Shown: positions 1 through 12,639, numbered from the stretch's first letter. The stretch is DNA of 64,000 bases from Luidia sarsii (GCA_949987565.1 OX465102.1:20789699-20853698); one strand, 5' to 3'. Numbers and translations: made by a program. Notes: generated from the letters alone by a model not told the origin.

Positions 1-2359
1 CGTTGATCTATTTTTTATACCAAAGCATCGGAGTAAGTTCAGCAGTCTGCAGCGTGACCACGGGCCGATCAGTGCCCACTGACCACAACGTGGAGTTACC
101 GGCTCGTTTCGGAGCCACACTCCGTCTCAAAAGAGATGTTTTTGCATGGTGACACCGGCAAGCCTTCCACTTGGTACTCCCACCATATGCATTCCTTCAA
201 GCCTTGTCAAAGCACCGGGTGTCCATTTGAAGCCAGAAGTCGATCCGTTTTCATTCAGAGAATGGTACTGCAGCTTCGTTCATTTTGAGAGACATTCTTT
301 CTTGACCCGCACGTGAAAGGTTAATGTTGCAACGCCGTTATGCCTAAATATAAAATTGATTCGAGTTGATGCGCACACCAGCGAAGTAATTAAATTGGTC
401 CCTGCCCGTATTTCATGCGTCCGGGTGAAACTGGCGTTGTGTGACGTTCTCTATATACATGAACGCATACAGGGATTGGATACAGGTATCATCCATGGTG
501 TTCGTGGAGCGGTGTGTCGAGGGTAGGTGACATGCAAGGTGTTCGCCACTCTTCGAAGAGAAGTACGTGAGCATGGCCCGGGCGAGGGTGTCAGATTATT
601 TCGCGTGAGAGAAGCCCCTGCCCAAGCCGCGTTAATCTGGAAGGATTTTCGCATCCCGTGGAAGCCTCCATGCAGTCCATGGGTTAGATTCGTGAACACA
701 CAGGAGGGGGGGAGAGCGAGGGAGAAAACATGAATGTACGCGCAAAGCTCTCCCTGACCCTGCGCCGGCGTAATGCAATCCTCCAGCGGTGGTGTCGTTT
801 TCGCCCGGGACTTTTTGTCCGTCTTACTTTCTTACTTAAGCCCGGATTAATAGCCGGGTAAACATGCGCGGACACTGCAAGTCCCAATTAATCTGAAAAA
901 TGCTTTTACCTTACACAGATCATGCCGTCAGGTTCGGGAGCCTTTTCACGAAGGGATAACCGTTACATGCTTCCCCGGACATCTCACGCGCTAAATTGAA
1001 TAACGGGGTGTTGGTATTCCTCGACCTACTTTTTACCTTCTCTCTCTCTCTCTTTCTTTCTCTCTCTCCCTCTCCCTCTATCTCAGTGCCGAGGGCCAGC
1101 ATTGATTTATGCTGCTTTTAAAGCGCTAGCCAGGTACAATTACGGAGGGGCTTACCTAGGCATGGGCGGCAAAGGCATCGAATTAGCATCGGGGCCGTCC
1201 GGCAATTATTTCAGCCTCCGCTCCAGCGGGCAATCTCTCACTCACATGATCCCAGCCTGCTGCCGATCGCCAGCCCACCGTATACTTGCCGTGCGACAGG
1301 TACCGTTCAGACGCCACCCTATACGAGGCTGTAACCCAACTGTCGTGCGGCTGCACTTTTTTTTTTGGTCTCCGGTGAAGGTACTGCCAAAGGTTTTGGT
1401 CAAATACTCGGGGAAGTAGATTGAAGCATACAGCCGCCCTTAACAGGTTTGGGCGTAACCCCAAAAATGCCATTGTACTACATTATGTAGTTGATACTGT
1501 CTGCCTCGTCTCCCTTGCTAAAATCCGGTTGGTTTGATGGTGCTACGAAGACTTAAAGGTATACGACTTGAACTACCGTCAGTGCAACTGACAAACAAAT
1601 AATAATTCTGATGTTCATGACATGCAACTCAATAGGACCTCCATACGTACATGTAAGGATACTTCTGCGCTTTTCAATAGGCAGTGCCGCCGGTTGGGTA
1701 TAGTTCTGGTGGTTATAGCGCTGGTATACGTTTAGTCTGCCTCAGCATGGCATCTCCATCGTACACCAGGCAGCCCATGGGAATTGTCCCATCCTTGCGA
1801 GTAACATCATCCTCAGACATGGTTTCCATCAACACACAAGGTCACTGCGCAGTTTTCTGTACGGGGTCATCCCTTTACTATAAGAAACGTTGTATCTATA
1901 ACTGCCAGTCATCAGCTATCCTACACTCCATGCTACGCACAACTTTGGAACTCTCTCCCTGAGACTATGGTAAGGATCACGAGGCCTGAGAAATGCAAGC
2001 AGTCTTCGACCAGACATCTTTTCAGTTGGGTGTGAGTCTCATCCCAACTATAGGCTTACCATACATAAAACAAGTCTGAGGTCTCGGGTTCATTTGCCTT
2101 TGCAAATTGTGAGCAATCTTGCAGAAACAGTCAAAACATTTCGGGATTTACCCGGCGCTGTCAGACTTTTGATTTTGCAGAAATCAAAATATTGATTTGG
2201 GTCTCATCCCCCCAAAAGGGAATACGATCATATAAAGTTTCTAAGGAAGCGACTATTTCCAACCAACAAAAAGAAATCTGACTAAAGCCATTCTCTCACT
2301 TTTGATTGGAGTGTCATCTTCTGTTTTAAGCAAGTCAAATCAATTAATTGTTTCGCTAT
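1..2359. other. no gene recognised
   Basis: No coding region or RNA gene is supported on either strand. Open frames here are short and do not resemble any family I know. A CT-rich microsatellite lies at about 1038-1085. The remainder is unique-looking sequence. Confidence 0.5.
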
Positions 2360-2719
2360 TTAAACGGATAGCACAACATTGGTCGAGGTCAAAGAATAAT
2401 ATCCATACGTTGTCTGATCCAACATATGCATGAAATAGCACACCTGTGAACATTATTTCAGATCAATCCGCCAACTGAGTCTCGAGAAAACAGTGAATTT
2501 TTTTTCATTTATTGCGCGAAAAAGCAGTATTCAATGTATCGTTTAGATCTAGGGGTGAGACGTTAACGATTTCTTCGCTCTTTTCAATACAACATTTTAG
2601 GCAGAAATATTTCAGTGCGAGGATTCTACTATAACCATCTTTCAACTGTATAAGTTTCATGTAAATCTGCGAACATTTCTGTTCATGGATCTTACCAATG
2701 TTGTGTAGGGGCTTTAAAG
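2360..2719. mobile_element. MITE, ACAACATTGGT family, copy 1
   Basis: The ends are inverted: CACAACATTGGT near 2372 and ACCAATGTTGTG near 2695, both flanked by TTTAAA-like sequence. The interior closely matches 9743-10121, with shared blocks such as ATCCATACGTTG and GAGTCTCGAGAAAA. There is no coding capacity. The TTAA-like flanks would fit a TTAA-targeting superfamily, but that is inference. Confidence 0.65.
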
Positions 2720-2738
2720 CCCATTTATCATCGGAGTT

Positions 2739-2980
2739 ATAATGTGACACGGCACAACGACATGAGAAATATCCCACAACGCCTAAAGTTAAAGTATCTT
2801 CACAATTCGATTACAAATAAATTTTCTTTCTTTTATGTATTTTCGGAAATTTTAAATATTAGAGGATATTATATTTTGATATCATTTGAAAGCTAATGGT
2901 ATACTATTTCACATCATTAGAAAATCTCAAAATCTCAAAAGTGGGGTTATTCCTCATTATGCTGTGCCGGGTCACAAATG
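2739..2980. mobile_element. MITE with GTGACCCGGCACAG termini, copy 1
   Basis: The left end reads AATGTGACACGGCACA and the right end TGTGCCGGGTCACAAATG, an imperfect inverted repeat. The right half (AAAATCTCAAAATCTCAAAA, GCTAATGGTATAC) recurs in inverse orientation at 37157-37615, so this is a dispersed family. It abuts the preceding MITE. Confidence 0.6.
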
Positions 2981-3973
2981 TTTTCTACATAGTGCTACCT
3001 TTTGTAGAAACCAAATGAAATAATCATTTATAAGTTCTGAGGAAATGGGTGCATGGCGTATGAATACTTCAATAATCAGTGTCCGCTTTAAAAAAAAAAG
3101 AACTGAGATTACATCTTGCACTTTGTGTTGCCAGTAATGCACGCTATCTTTAAAATGGATCCCTATCGAATGTATCGCTCAATAGCATTCAAACAGACTG
3201 ACCGTCTCTCCAAGTATAGTCGAGCCATACGATCATGATACTCATACCTACAGGCTGGCACCGAGTGACCTATATGGTGGCCCCGAAGTGCCATTTCTCC
3301 AGAGATGGAGCACGTTGGCTGTATGCACTTGTCTGCCCTTTTTTCTTCGCCTGGTATTTGTCCTCCTTGAGCCACCTGGAAGAGGTCGACACGCAGAGGG
3401 GTTAAAACAAACAATGCGCAACTAGGTCAGATGCGGGGGACCAGCGCTTTGGTTGGCACGCAGGAAGGCACTTCACTCGAATATGATTGCCTCGTGGGGT
3501 CCAAAGAAAGAAGAGGAATAAAATGCATTGGGTTTTCATCGACAGCCAAATGCGCAGATCCATAATGCAGACGGAAATGCCTCATTGGAAATGGGAGCAT
3601 TTGAGAAAAAAAGGTAGGGGGGTTGGAATGGAATTGATGGATGTAGGTTTATCTTTGTAATCGTGTCGCACGCAATCACAAACACGTACGGCCGTGTGTA
3701 TATTTTCCCGAGTCAGAAGATGGTTGTGCTCGGACCCGTGAATATGATCCCCTTTGAATTCCTATTCATAAATGCACCGTGTCGGTTTTCCATTCAAGTT
3801 GATCCAGAATATACACGCCTAAGGTGTATTGTACACACGCCGTGCATCAGCCACATGTGATAACTGACTGCAGCACATTCACGTCCTGTGGATGACGGAT
3901 TGTTTTTTCTATTATTGATGCAACGCTGTACTTGAAAATTGACCTCAGTAACGGGAACTATTAGAATATTTCC
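2981..3973. other. no gene recognised
   Basis: No supported gene. Short open frames of 65-85 codons show no family resemblance or codon bias that I can see. Confidence 0.45.
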
Positions 3974-4304
3974 TTTAAAGGTAGGATACACCATTTTGTG
4001 GTCAAAGGTCAAAGAATCGCTTCCATACGCTGTCAAACTCAAGGTATACATAAAATACGTACGTTTCGGTCAATCCGTCAACCAAGACTTAGTCATGCGA
4101 AACGAAACTAAATGCTAAGATTGTCAGACACAGAGCTAGAGGAAGGTATTTTGTAAAAATAAAAAGGAACTCTCTTCCAACGATCGATCTACTGAGCATT
4201 CGTTGGATATTAAAAGAAAATCCTTTTGTCGCGAAAGTAATTTTTCTCAAATTTTGGAGTGTCTGGATTTTGGGCACTTTGCAAATGATGTGTCCTCCAT
4301 TTAA
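3974..4304. mobile_element. diverged MITE of the TTTAAAGG family
   Basis: TTTAAAGGTAGGATACACCA at the left is matched by the inverse of TGATGTGTCCTCCATTTAAA at the right. The interior shares the order of blocks (GTCAAAGAAT, CCATACG, TCAATCCGTCAACC) with the copies at 2360 and 9743, but is more diverged. Confidence 0.5.
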
Positions 4305-4443
4305 AAGAAAACCCTCTACGGCCAGCCATATTTTTTTTTCCCGTACCACATAATTATTCGGTATGGGCTCATATGTTTGTGCACAAACAAAGTATGAAGA
4401 ATTGAGTCTCATGTCAATTAGATTTTTCACGTACGTTGTATTC

Positions 4444-4544
4444 GCTGTGCAGAAAGGCTTATTGGCTGTGCAGAAAGGCTTATTGGCTGTGCAGAAAGGC
4501 TTATTGGCTGTGCAGAAAGCCTTATTGGCTGTGCAGAAAGCCTA
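4444..4544. repeat. 21-bp tandem repeat, about 5 copies
   Basis: The unit GCTGTGCAGAAAGGCTTATT plus G is repeated nearly perfectly. The period is a multiple of three, so one frame stays open (repeating LLAVQKG), but there is no sign of a real gene around it. Confidence 0.9.
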
Positions 4545-4616
4545 ATATCTCTAGCTTTAACAGCAAATAAACGCGATTATTAAAAAAAGAATAAGAAAAA
4601 AAAGGTCTCACTAATA

Positions 4617-4775
4617 GAGTCCAAATCCCGATTCAAATCCTACTCATAATCACGTTCGTTGTGTCCATAAGGCACACAAGTGGAGTTTGAATCTCGATTC
4701 AAATCGACAGTGGCAACGGCCCTCATGACTGGATTCGAACCAACTATCGAGCCTACATGGCCAATTCAACATTGG
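4617..4775. repeat. dispersed repeat with GATTCAAATCG palindromes
   Basis: It contains GTGGAGTTTGAATC, GATTCAAATCG, a GTGTCCATA...CACACAA segment and CTGGATTCGAACCAAC. The same blocks recur at about 5630-5740, 6905-6990, 25265-25480 and 61760-62070. The GATTCGAACC piece resembles a tRNA B-box read on the opposite strand, so a tRNA-derived origin is possible. Confidence 0.55.
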
Positions 4776-5319
4776 GAATATCTGAAAACATCCGTGTCCA
4801 AGGATTTCCTTCTAATTTACACAGTTTGTAGGTGGTCATGATGGAATCCTCATGTTGAAATCTTACGGTCTGGGATGCTGTTCTGTGACGTCTATCGGCC
4901 GTGGTGCACGGTCATAAAACTGCTCGGGGGCCTTTACTGCACGAATCTTGTCGGTAATTTTCCATCCGTACTAAGTTAGATATTTATCTCACACAGAATT
5001 TGAAACAAAAATGACATTTTGTTTCTAATCGAGTAACATACATCTTTAAATGATGTAGGTGGATTTTCCTCCCGGATTTTATTTCCTTTTGTAACAAAAA
5101 TCACGTCTCAAGGGTTGTGTACGGTTTACCTTTGACCCGACTGACCGAGATGCATGGTATTACGTCATAACACAAGAGGGCGCTCGATGTCGCTTTTTTA
5201 GCGGACGGACAATTTCAGGCCGACTAAGCAAGAAAATCACTATAAGATTGGTCAGTTAAAAACGGTGTTCAGTGATTTATTGTAGTATTCTGTATACGAC
5301 TGTATTATTCTGTATGACT

Positions 5320-5363
5320 CTGCCTTTGAGAAAGGTCCTGCTAGGATCGAAACGTCAGGCCTA
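5320..5363 (+). repeat. hammerhead-like dispersed motif, copy 1
   Basis: The segment has GCCT, TTGAGAA, a stem-loop GGTCCTGCTAGGATC, then GAAACGTC and AGGC. It has the layout of a minimal type I hammerhead (stem I GCCT/AGGC, stem II GGTCCT/AGGATC), but the CUGANGA core is altered to TTGAGAA. Related copies occur elsewhere in the window on both strands. Confidence 0.5.
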
Positions 5364-5639
5364 CTAAACTTTAAGGTTTGCATTTTGGTAATTTTAGTCA
5401 GTAAGCAGTTTACAAAATTTTGTATATCATTCTGTATACGAATTAGCTTTATGGTAAAAACGATTGTACTTACCTTTTAATGGTTTAACACATAAACTGG
5501 GGCAATTTTTTGACCTTTACCGATGTTGTATAGGGCCTTTAAACTGGAAGACTTTGAAAAAAAGGTAAAGGGCCTGGTGTATTGATCAGCGCCAAGCTTT
5601 CTGCCTTTGGGAAAGGTCCTGCGAGGATCGAATTGAATC

Positions 5640-7606
5640 CGAATCGGGATTCAATTCCCCAAAATAATCGCGTTTATTGTGTCCATGCACACACAAAACA
5701 AATATTATGGTAGGCCTATGAATCGCGATCCAAATTGCGGGGATATTTATTTATTTATTTTTTGGGAGGGTGGGGGCATTTTTTATGGTATAGGGGCAGT
5801 AGTGTTGTGTATTAGTAACCCCTAAACTATCTTGACCCCTTAACTACAATTTACTTAGAAACCTTCAGCCCACTAGATTCAATCATCCTGGTCCCATTCC
5901 AAACTGACCACTGATGACCACTTTCTAAGACACCTTTTGACCAGACCTCGATCCTGCCATTGAATCAATAACCTGTTGACCAAGCCCTCTGCCCTCCATC
6001 TATTAAGTATCAGAATTATAGGTCATCTACCCCTAGGACCACACCCCAAACTCCTTTGTCTTGTGATAATATGAAGACCCCTCTTGCTATAGGAAAGGGA
6101 TCAGACAGTACAACTAGACAGAGAGTAGAAATGCTAAATGCTGCTTCAAATGTAGAAATAAAATTCTGTACATTGTTTGCTAATCTACGAGAGTGATTTT
6201 AGTCCATGTGAAAACTGTGAAAGCCTGATAATCAAAGCGATTCTGATCCCGCAACAAAACAGTATAGGAACGGCCCTATTGGTGTGATAACCAGTGTCTT
6301 CACTGCCGATATGAGAACTTGAACGCCATCGCCTACGGCGCGAAGGGAGTTAACAACGAGACAACACGGCGCCCCCCGGTGCACGGCACCGGGCAATGCA
6401 GGCACACAACACACCCATAATCATGCCATTGTCACCCTTTCAATCATGGGACTATATTAACCTTTCCTGTCCTCTCTCCTCAAGGTGAGGCTGTGATCTA
6501 TATCTGGCCCGCGGCGCTGGTAGTTAGGGGAGGAAGAGAGACGACAGAGAGGTGTTGATGTTCCCACGCCTTCGTGATAAAGTAACGTCCCTGCATTTTG
6601 TATGCCTCCCCACTTATGATATTTCTTTTTACGACCGGAGCGAAGGAAGAGGGAAGATGGCACGGTGTGGTTCGGTTGGCCTCTCTTACTCCTGACATTG
6701 AGCATTCATAATAATACCGTGGTGTGGACTTCGGGCTTAGGCTCCGCCTCCATGTTTTCCTGACCTCCATTTGAAAAGAAATAGACTGGCTCCGGACCAC
6801 CGCCTTTTGGAGAACAGATTTGTCAATCCGGATTTGAGCGAAGCACTGATGAAGCCGAGGCCCTTGAAGATCAACAACGAGCCCATACTCCTGCTGTTTC
6901 CACCACACCGAATACACGCGATTATTTGAATCGCGATTTGAATTGTGTGGACTCAATGAACGCGATTACAATAGTGGGATTCAGACTCCGCTAAGAGTCA
7001 AAACCGATTTTTGAATCGCGATTCTTTTCGTTTGATGGCTTTGTACAATGAGTTTGTACGCCACCGTGACGCAATTGGCTCATCATGATGTGAACACGAG
7101 CGTTGGATAGAATTGAAGCGCGTATACAAAATAAAATCTAATGGAATATTGAAAAAAAAAGGGATCTTAAAGGGGCCTAGTGACATTCGTTTGCCCTTAT
7201 GCCCTTCTGCAAGGCACCCAAGAAATGTTTGGTCTCCATGCTAACAAGACTCATGTCACTGTCTAGAAAGCAGCACCAAGCCGTCTGCTACTTCGACAAT
7301 TCGGGTCAAGAGCACATTCCTGAAACCTCTCCCTGTGCAGGCTTGGCGGAAATGATTTTGACAGATGTAGCACGTCAGCCTTCCCGGGGGAGAGGGGAAA
7401 ATCATCTCAAATCAAGATGGCTGAGACGCATTCCGACCAGGTGGATTGGAGTTACAGCTGGTGTGGTGCAATTACTTTCGTGTTGTGATTAGAGTATACC
7501 ATCTCTATATACGACTCTCCCCGTAGGCCTACACTAACCTTACGAAGGGGAGTCGCGATCGTCCCAACGCCAAACGAATGACAACTCATCAGAAAGCATC
7601 ATGAAA
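5640..7606. other. no gene recognised; fragments of dispersed repeats
   Basis: It contains copies of the GATTCAAATCG repeat (about 5630-5740 and 6905-6990). Nothing here is convincingly coding. The open frames on the minus strand at 6457-6956 overlap one another and have no recognisable domain. Confidence 0.4.
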
Positions 7607-7789
7607 CGCAGTGGCTGTTGTTACGGCAGTCGTCCGTGTGGTTCCGTGACTTCACAGTATTTGTCAGGATGTTTAGCTCTTGGAACCAGACTATCAGCTA
7701 ATAGACTGGTTCAACCAGCCTGCAATGCTGACGAAATACAATCAAGTCAGGGAACCATACGGACGACTGCCGTAACAACAGCCACTGCG
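7607..7789. mobile_element. MITE with long perfect-looking terminal inverted repeats
   Basis: CGCAGTGGCTGTTGTTACGG at the left is the inverse of CCGTAACAACAGCCACTGCG at the right, and the arms continue for about 38 bp with one mismatch. The interior is under 110 bp and non-coding. No clear target-site duplication is visible. Confidence 0.75.
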
Positions 7790-9469
7790 ATTATGAAATG
7801 CGTTGCCTCGTGGCCTTTCGTAACTATATAAGAAGTAAATTACCATTCGTGTTAGGTACCATGTTCTGGGAGTTATTCTTACTAACGATGAAATGATGGC
7901 CATTTCAAATGAAATCAAAATGGACTCAAACGACTATACTGTATGTCACATAAAAAAAAATGGCGTACGTTCTTTTCTTATTAATATTTTTCTTATTAAT
8001 CTGATCAAACAACAATCAAAATACCAGTTACAGGAGGATATATTAATATTGCCAATGTTTCAATTTACTTTGTATAGGGCCTAATAGTTACACAGATAAT
8101 GCATATCAGAGAACCAACATACAATATAACAAAAAAGTACAAGATAACAAACAAAAGTTATACAGACAAACAACAAACAACAAACAGGCAGACAGAAGGT
8201 GTATACTTTATTTTTAATCGGAAGTGCGACTTGATACATCAATTCTATTTCTGTATTATTAATTCTATTTCATGTACTGTTTCCTTCTGTGAAGGTTTCA
8301 CCCACTTTCGTCTCGTCTCAACGTCATCGGAATACTATGGTTTTACAAACACCCTTGTCGAAACTGTACTATTCTTACTCAGTAGTTATTTCTAGCGCCA
8401 TGTTTTGTCCCCCTCCTCACGGGCGAGAAAGACAGTCTGTGTGGAGGTTTCGCGTGCATCTGTCTGGTTATGATTATGCCTATACGGGGCAGTTTCTGGA
8501 ATACGGATACACATTATGACAACGTTATGACGGATCTCTGACACGCGTGTAGAAAACTGAAGATACACATGCGTGGGTAACCAGCGAAATCAAGCTGAGA
8601 AGAGACGACAATAACGTCTGCCAACTGCCAGTATACCACCAGCAGTTTCACGTGATGACATCATTATTATTGTAATGTCAGCGAAAAAGACACGAACGCT
8701 GTTACGTAAAAATGAATACGTCACTTGCATTTGGTTCATCTGAGCGAAGTGGTTTCGGTCATTTTGTTACGAATGTTCGGTCATTTGTATCGAAACTGCG
8801 GTCGTTAATTAGTTTAGAAAGATCGGTCATTTGTTTTGACCGAGCAATCGTAACAAAATGAACACGCTTTCGTTACAAAATAATGACACATTACTTTTAT
8901 GTAAGGTTCTTGAAAGAAATTGGGCGATTGATGACAACTATTGCTGGGAATGCATGGAACGTTTTTAGGATTGTTGGTCGTTCCACACTTACGTATACAT
9001 GCTCATTTCCCTTGTTTTTGTATTATAGGTGTCGGTGAATTGTATCCAAACATTCCAATTCTTCCCTATAGAAAGTAATAAAGTGGATATTTGGGCCGGG
9101 GCTTTTTGCACTGTATATAGGCCCACTCCATACCCAGTGAGCTCGGTTACTCCCATCGCTCAACTGGGTAATTAGTTGCCCATCACAAGCCATCGGTAGC
9201 GGCAAGCGAACGATCTGCGTTGACCTGAGATCATGTCAATTAGCGGCAATATAGTAATCTGGAGTCAGCGTTCAGCAGACCGATGCTTTGCTGCAAAATG
9301 CATGCCGATGACTTCGACATGACAGCGATTGCCGCGTTGCCTTTATAACCGCCAAGAGAAAATTATCACTGTATATTTGTCATTAAAACTCACTTTCCGT
9401 AGTTAAAACTCACTTTCTAAAAATCTGCAATAAGACTTTAGGCTATGCATGGTGAAAGTACTAATTATT
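7790..9469. other. no gene recognised
   Basis: AT-rich sequence with several GTTACGAAA/TTTCGTAAC-like inverted blocks near 8755-8890. No supported coding region or RNA gene. Confidence 0.4.
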
Positions 9470-9578
9470 AGGTTTGCGGTGACACCGTGGAAAGGGTTGC
9501 TGTTTTGTGAGTGAGTGTGGTTCTGAAAAGAACCGGAGGGTTCTTTTCAGAACCTCAGCATGGTGTCACCGCAAACCT
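9470..9578. mobile_element. short foldback MITE, GGTTTGCGGTGACACC family
   Basis: AGGTTTGCGGTGACACC at the left is the exact inverse of GGTGTCACCGCAAACCT at the right. A second hairpin, GGTTCTGAAAAGAACC, sits inside. Related copies are at 57553-57690 and 61152-61485, and one copy is split by the hAT element at 37774-41455. Confidence 0.8.
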
Positions 9579-9742
9579 CACGGTAACTTTATTGAATTAT
9601 TCTAGTTAAGGCAAGTCTTTTCCTCCATGGAGCCAATCTTTAGACATCTTTAAGCACTGTGGGGACAGATTCAGGAAACACATACTGTATGTTCGCTCAA
9701 TACGAGAAATGACGCTATGGAGTCCAACAAAAAGCATTAGAA

Positions 9743-10121
9743 CCCCTACACAACATTGGTCGAGGTCAAAGAATAGCATCCATACGTTGCCTGATCCAAC
9801 ATATGCATGAAATAGCACACCTGTGAAAATTTCAGCTCAATCCGCCAACCGAGTCTCGAGAAAATCGTGAAAACCGCTTCATTTGTTTCACGAAAATGCA
9901 GCATTCAACGCCGTATTGTTCCAAAAAATAGTTTAGATCTCGATGAGACGTAAACGAATTCTTTTACTCTTTTTTTTTTTTACCAAAATCCAACATTTTA
10001 GGCAGAAATATTTCAGTGCGAGGTTTCTACCATAACCATCTTTAACCTGTATAAGTTTCGTGTAAATCTGTGAACCTTTCTGTTTTTCGATCTTACCAAC
10101 TAATGTTGTGTAGAGGCTTTA
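9743..10121. mobile_element. MITE, ACAACATTGGT family, copy 2
   Basis: CCCCTACACAACATTGGT at the left is mirrored by ACTAATGTTGTGTAGAGG at the right. The interior is collinear with 2360-2719 over most of its length. Non-coding. Confidence 0.7.
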
Positions 10122-10139
10122 ACTCGAGTTAATGCAGCT

Positions 10140-10930
10140 AATTGAGCGCGCTCTTTAAAAAACGAACGCATCTTGTTTGCGCTCAATCGTGCGCAATAAT
10201 TGGCGGGAAACGCGAACCGCCCGTGCCGTCACACGCCGTTCAGTTACGCATCCGATCTGTAACGCCTACCCACAAAGTTAGGGCCAGATTCCCAAGGTCC
10301 ATACTTGCATCAATCCGAGCACGGTCAATGGCTTCTCGTTACCGAGCTGTAGGGCACTATACAGAATGTCTTACAAAAGCAATTACCAAGGATCATGTGG
10401 GATGATTGGAGTAATGTTTAGCCCTGTTGTCCTTGTTGAGGAAATTGCGTGCGGCGCGGGCGACCTTCCATCTATTGACGGACGTCATCACAAGCGTTGA
10501 ACAGCTATCCCCGACCACTCCCGATCCACCCACGGCCGCACCGCCGAGGAAAGTTTCAGCGCCAAAGAAATAAAGCGTGCCGCGCCAGGGCACGCAGTCA
10601 CGACGAAGAGAAAGAGAAGAATAATCGACTCGCCCATGTCAACACCCATCCGAAAATCGTTAGAAGTTGAACGACTTGTACACCGTGCGGTGCGGGAAAT
10701 CTCCCGAGAGTCGCTCGCCATGGAGGATTGCACTCCTGAACGAAAAAAAAGTGAGCAGTCGACGTCAGACCAGACAAACGGGCGCATCACAGTGTATCTC
10801 ACACTCCGCCCGCCCGATATACACTCTTCTTCCAGACGCCGTCCTGATTCAATTTCCGTGGGAATCAAATTAAGATCTCGTCGATTTTTTTTTCAGCGGA
10901 GAAGTCTGCGCTGCACTTTTCCTCGATCCT
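10140..10930. promoter_or_regulatory. CpG-rich segment with an E2F-like site
   Basis: This stretch is richer in CpG than its surroundings and contains TTGGCGGGAAA at 10200-10210, which matches the E2F consensus. No exon could be tied to it, so a promoter role is a guess. A CpG-rich repeat remnant is the alternative. Confidence 0.25.
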
Positions 10931-10936
10931 CTCAGG

Positions 10937-11411
10937 TTGAAGAGAGAGGGGGAGAGGGAGAGGGAGAGGGAGAGGGAGAGGGAGAGGGATAGAGTCAAAG
11001 AGGAGAAGAGAGACAGAGAGAGGGAGGGGAGGGGAGGGGGAGAGAGAGGGAGGGGGGAGAAATGGAGAGAGAGAGAGGGGGGGGGAGAGAAGGGAGAGAG
11101 AAAGGGGGAGAGAGGGAGAGGGAGAGAGAGAGGGGACGAGAGAGACAGAGAGAGAGAGGGGAGAAAGAGAGAGATAGAAAGGGAGAGAGATGTGGAGAGA
11201 GAGAGGGAGAGAGATGTGGAGAGAGAGAGGGAGAGAGGGGAGAGAGGGAAAGAGAGAGAGGGAGAAAGAGAGGGAGAGGGAGATGGAGAGGGAGAAGGAA
11301 GGGAGAGGGAGAGGAAGGGGAGGGAGATGAAGAGGAAAGAGAGGGGAGGGGGAGGCAGAGGCAGAGGCAAAGGGAGAAGAAGGGGAGGGAAGGGGAGAGG
11401 CAGAGGCAGAG

Positions 11412-11454
<43 letters not shown>

Positions 11455-11472
11455 ACGGAGAGGAAGAGGCGG
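10937..11472. repeat. polypurine GA-rich tract, about 530 bp
   Basis: The plus strand is almost pure A/G (GAGAGGGAGA-type irregular repeats). It yields long but meaningless open frames on both strands because stop codons are rare in such sequence. It could form triplex (H-) DNA. Confidence 0.95.
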
Positions 11473-11984
11473 ACAATGGTGCAATTCCTCCTGTCTAGTG
11501 CAAATTGCATACGGATCTGTTATTGTCGCCCCTGTATAGGTGAAATACGACACGCCAGGGTAGGAGGTAGTTAATGCCGTTTTTCCAACAAATTGAGACC
11601 ATTCCTCGGTCGCTGGATGTCCGCGTCGAAAAGGCCCCCAAAGCACACAGACGCCAAGTTGCATGCGATTCTCCCTGCAATCTATAGGTTCCCTTTCCTT
11701 CGTTCTCCTCTTCATGCGGTATGAAACCCGACTGACAGGAGTGGTGCCGATAATGGGTTCACAAAGAGTTCGCCGGGAGAGGCGGCGTTGCGTGGTTGTT
11801 GACATAATGAACGCTGTCTTCCTTCCCACTCCCCTCTCTCCCATTCTCCGACGTCCCGGGATGATTCAATGATTGGCACTTTGGGCAGATTACTCCCGAC
11901 TTTGTTCCACCCGGGGAAATCGTCCAAGGCGCATGCAACGCGATAGCCGCCCCAATATTATACGCATTGGAATCGGCCACACGA

Positions 11985-12180
11985 CCTCGACCAGCCCGGT
12001 GGCCGAGCGGTGGAGACGTCTGCACTTAGAAGGCGGGAGTCGCGGGTTCGAGTCCAGCCCAAGCTGCCTGGATTTTTGCCCAGCACGCAATCGGGCAAAG
12101 CACTGAGCGCACAGTGTTTTATTACGTCGAGTAGGGCAAACCCTCATTGCATTTCAACGCACATAATATAGTCCATTCCT
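11985..12180 (+). repeat. tRNA-derived SINE-like sequence
   Basis: GGTGGCCGAGCGGT looks like a tRNA Leu/Ser A-box and GGGTTCGAGTCC like a B-box, about 45 nt apart. The flanking bases do not form an acceptor stem, so this is not a functional tRNA gene. A SINE head or tRNA pseudogene fits better. The downstream body runs to about 12180. Confidence 0.55.
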
Positions 12181-12544
12181 TTCCCTCTCTCATAACATTA
12201 TGTGAGTGTATACGCGGCACAGAATTACTTACACCGGAACGACGCTGTCTATCTGTCTGTATACAGTATAGGGGAAAATTAATTGAATGAAGGGGTTTTG
12301 GGGACCACTCGATCGACCCACGGTGTCAGCCTCAAAGAGGGGAATGACGACTTCTACTGAGTTCACCAATTATTCATATTTGACTTTTACCTTCCTCCTC
12401 GTTTTCCTTGTGATCATACTCCTTTGAATCCCCCTTACGGGACCCCTACCTAGTCCTATAGTCCCCCTCCCCGTTCCACGTGATCCCCCTGATGTTCGTA
12501 CCCTCCTTCTATACCTTATGTCTTCCTCATCATATGACGTCTAT

Positions 12545-12559
12545 CTCTCTCTCTCTCTC

Positions 12560-12636
<77 letters not shown>
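12545..12636. repeat. (CT)n microsatellite
   Basis: An almost pure CT dinucleotide run of about 90 bp. Confidence 0.97.
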
Positions 12637-12637
<1 letters not shown>

Positions 12638-12639
12638 CG

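Noticed and set aside
10865..11844. Open frames up to 324 codons (SLSLPL or REREGE repeats)
   Set aside because: They arise from the polypurine/polypyrimidine tract, which lacks stop codons in most frames.
11985..12070. Functional tRNA-Leu or tRNA-Ser gene
   Set aside because: A- and B-box-like motifs are present, but the ends do not pair into an acceptor stem.
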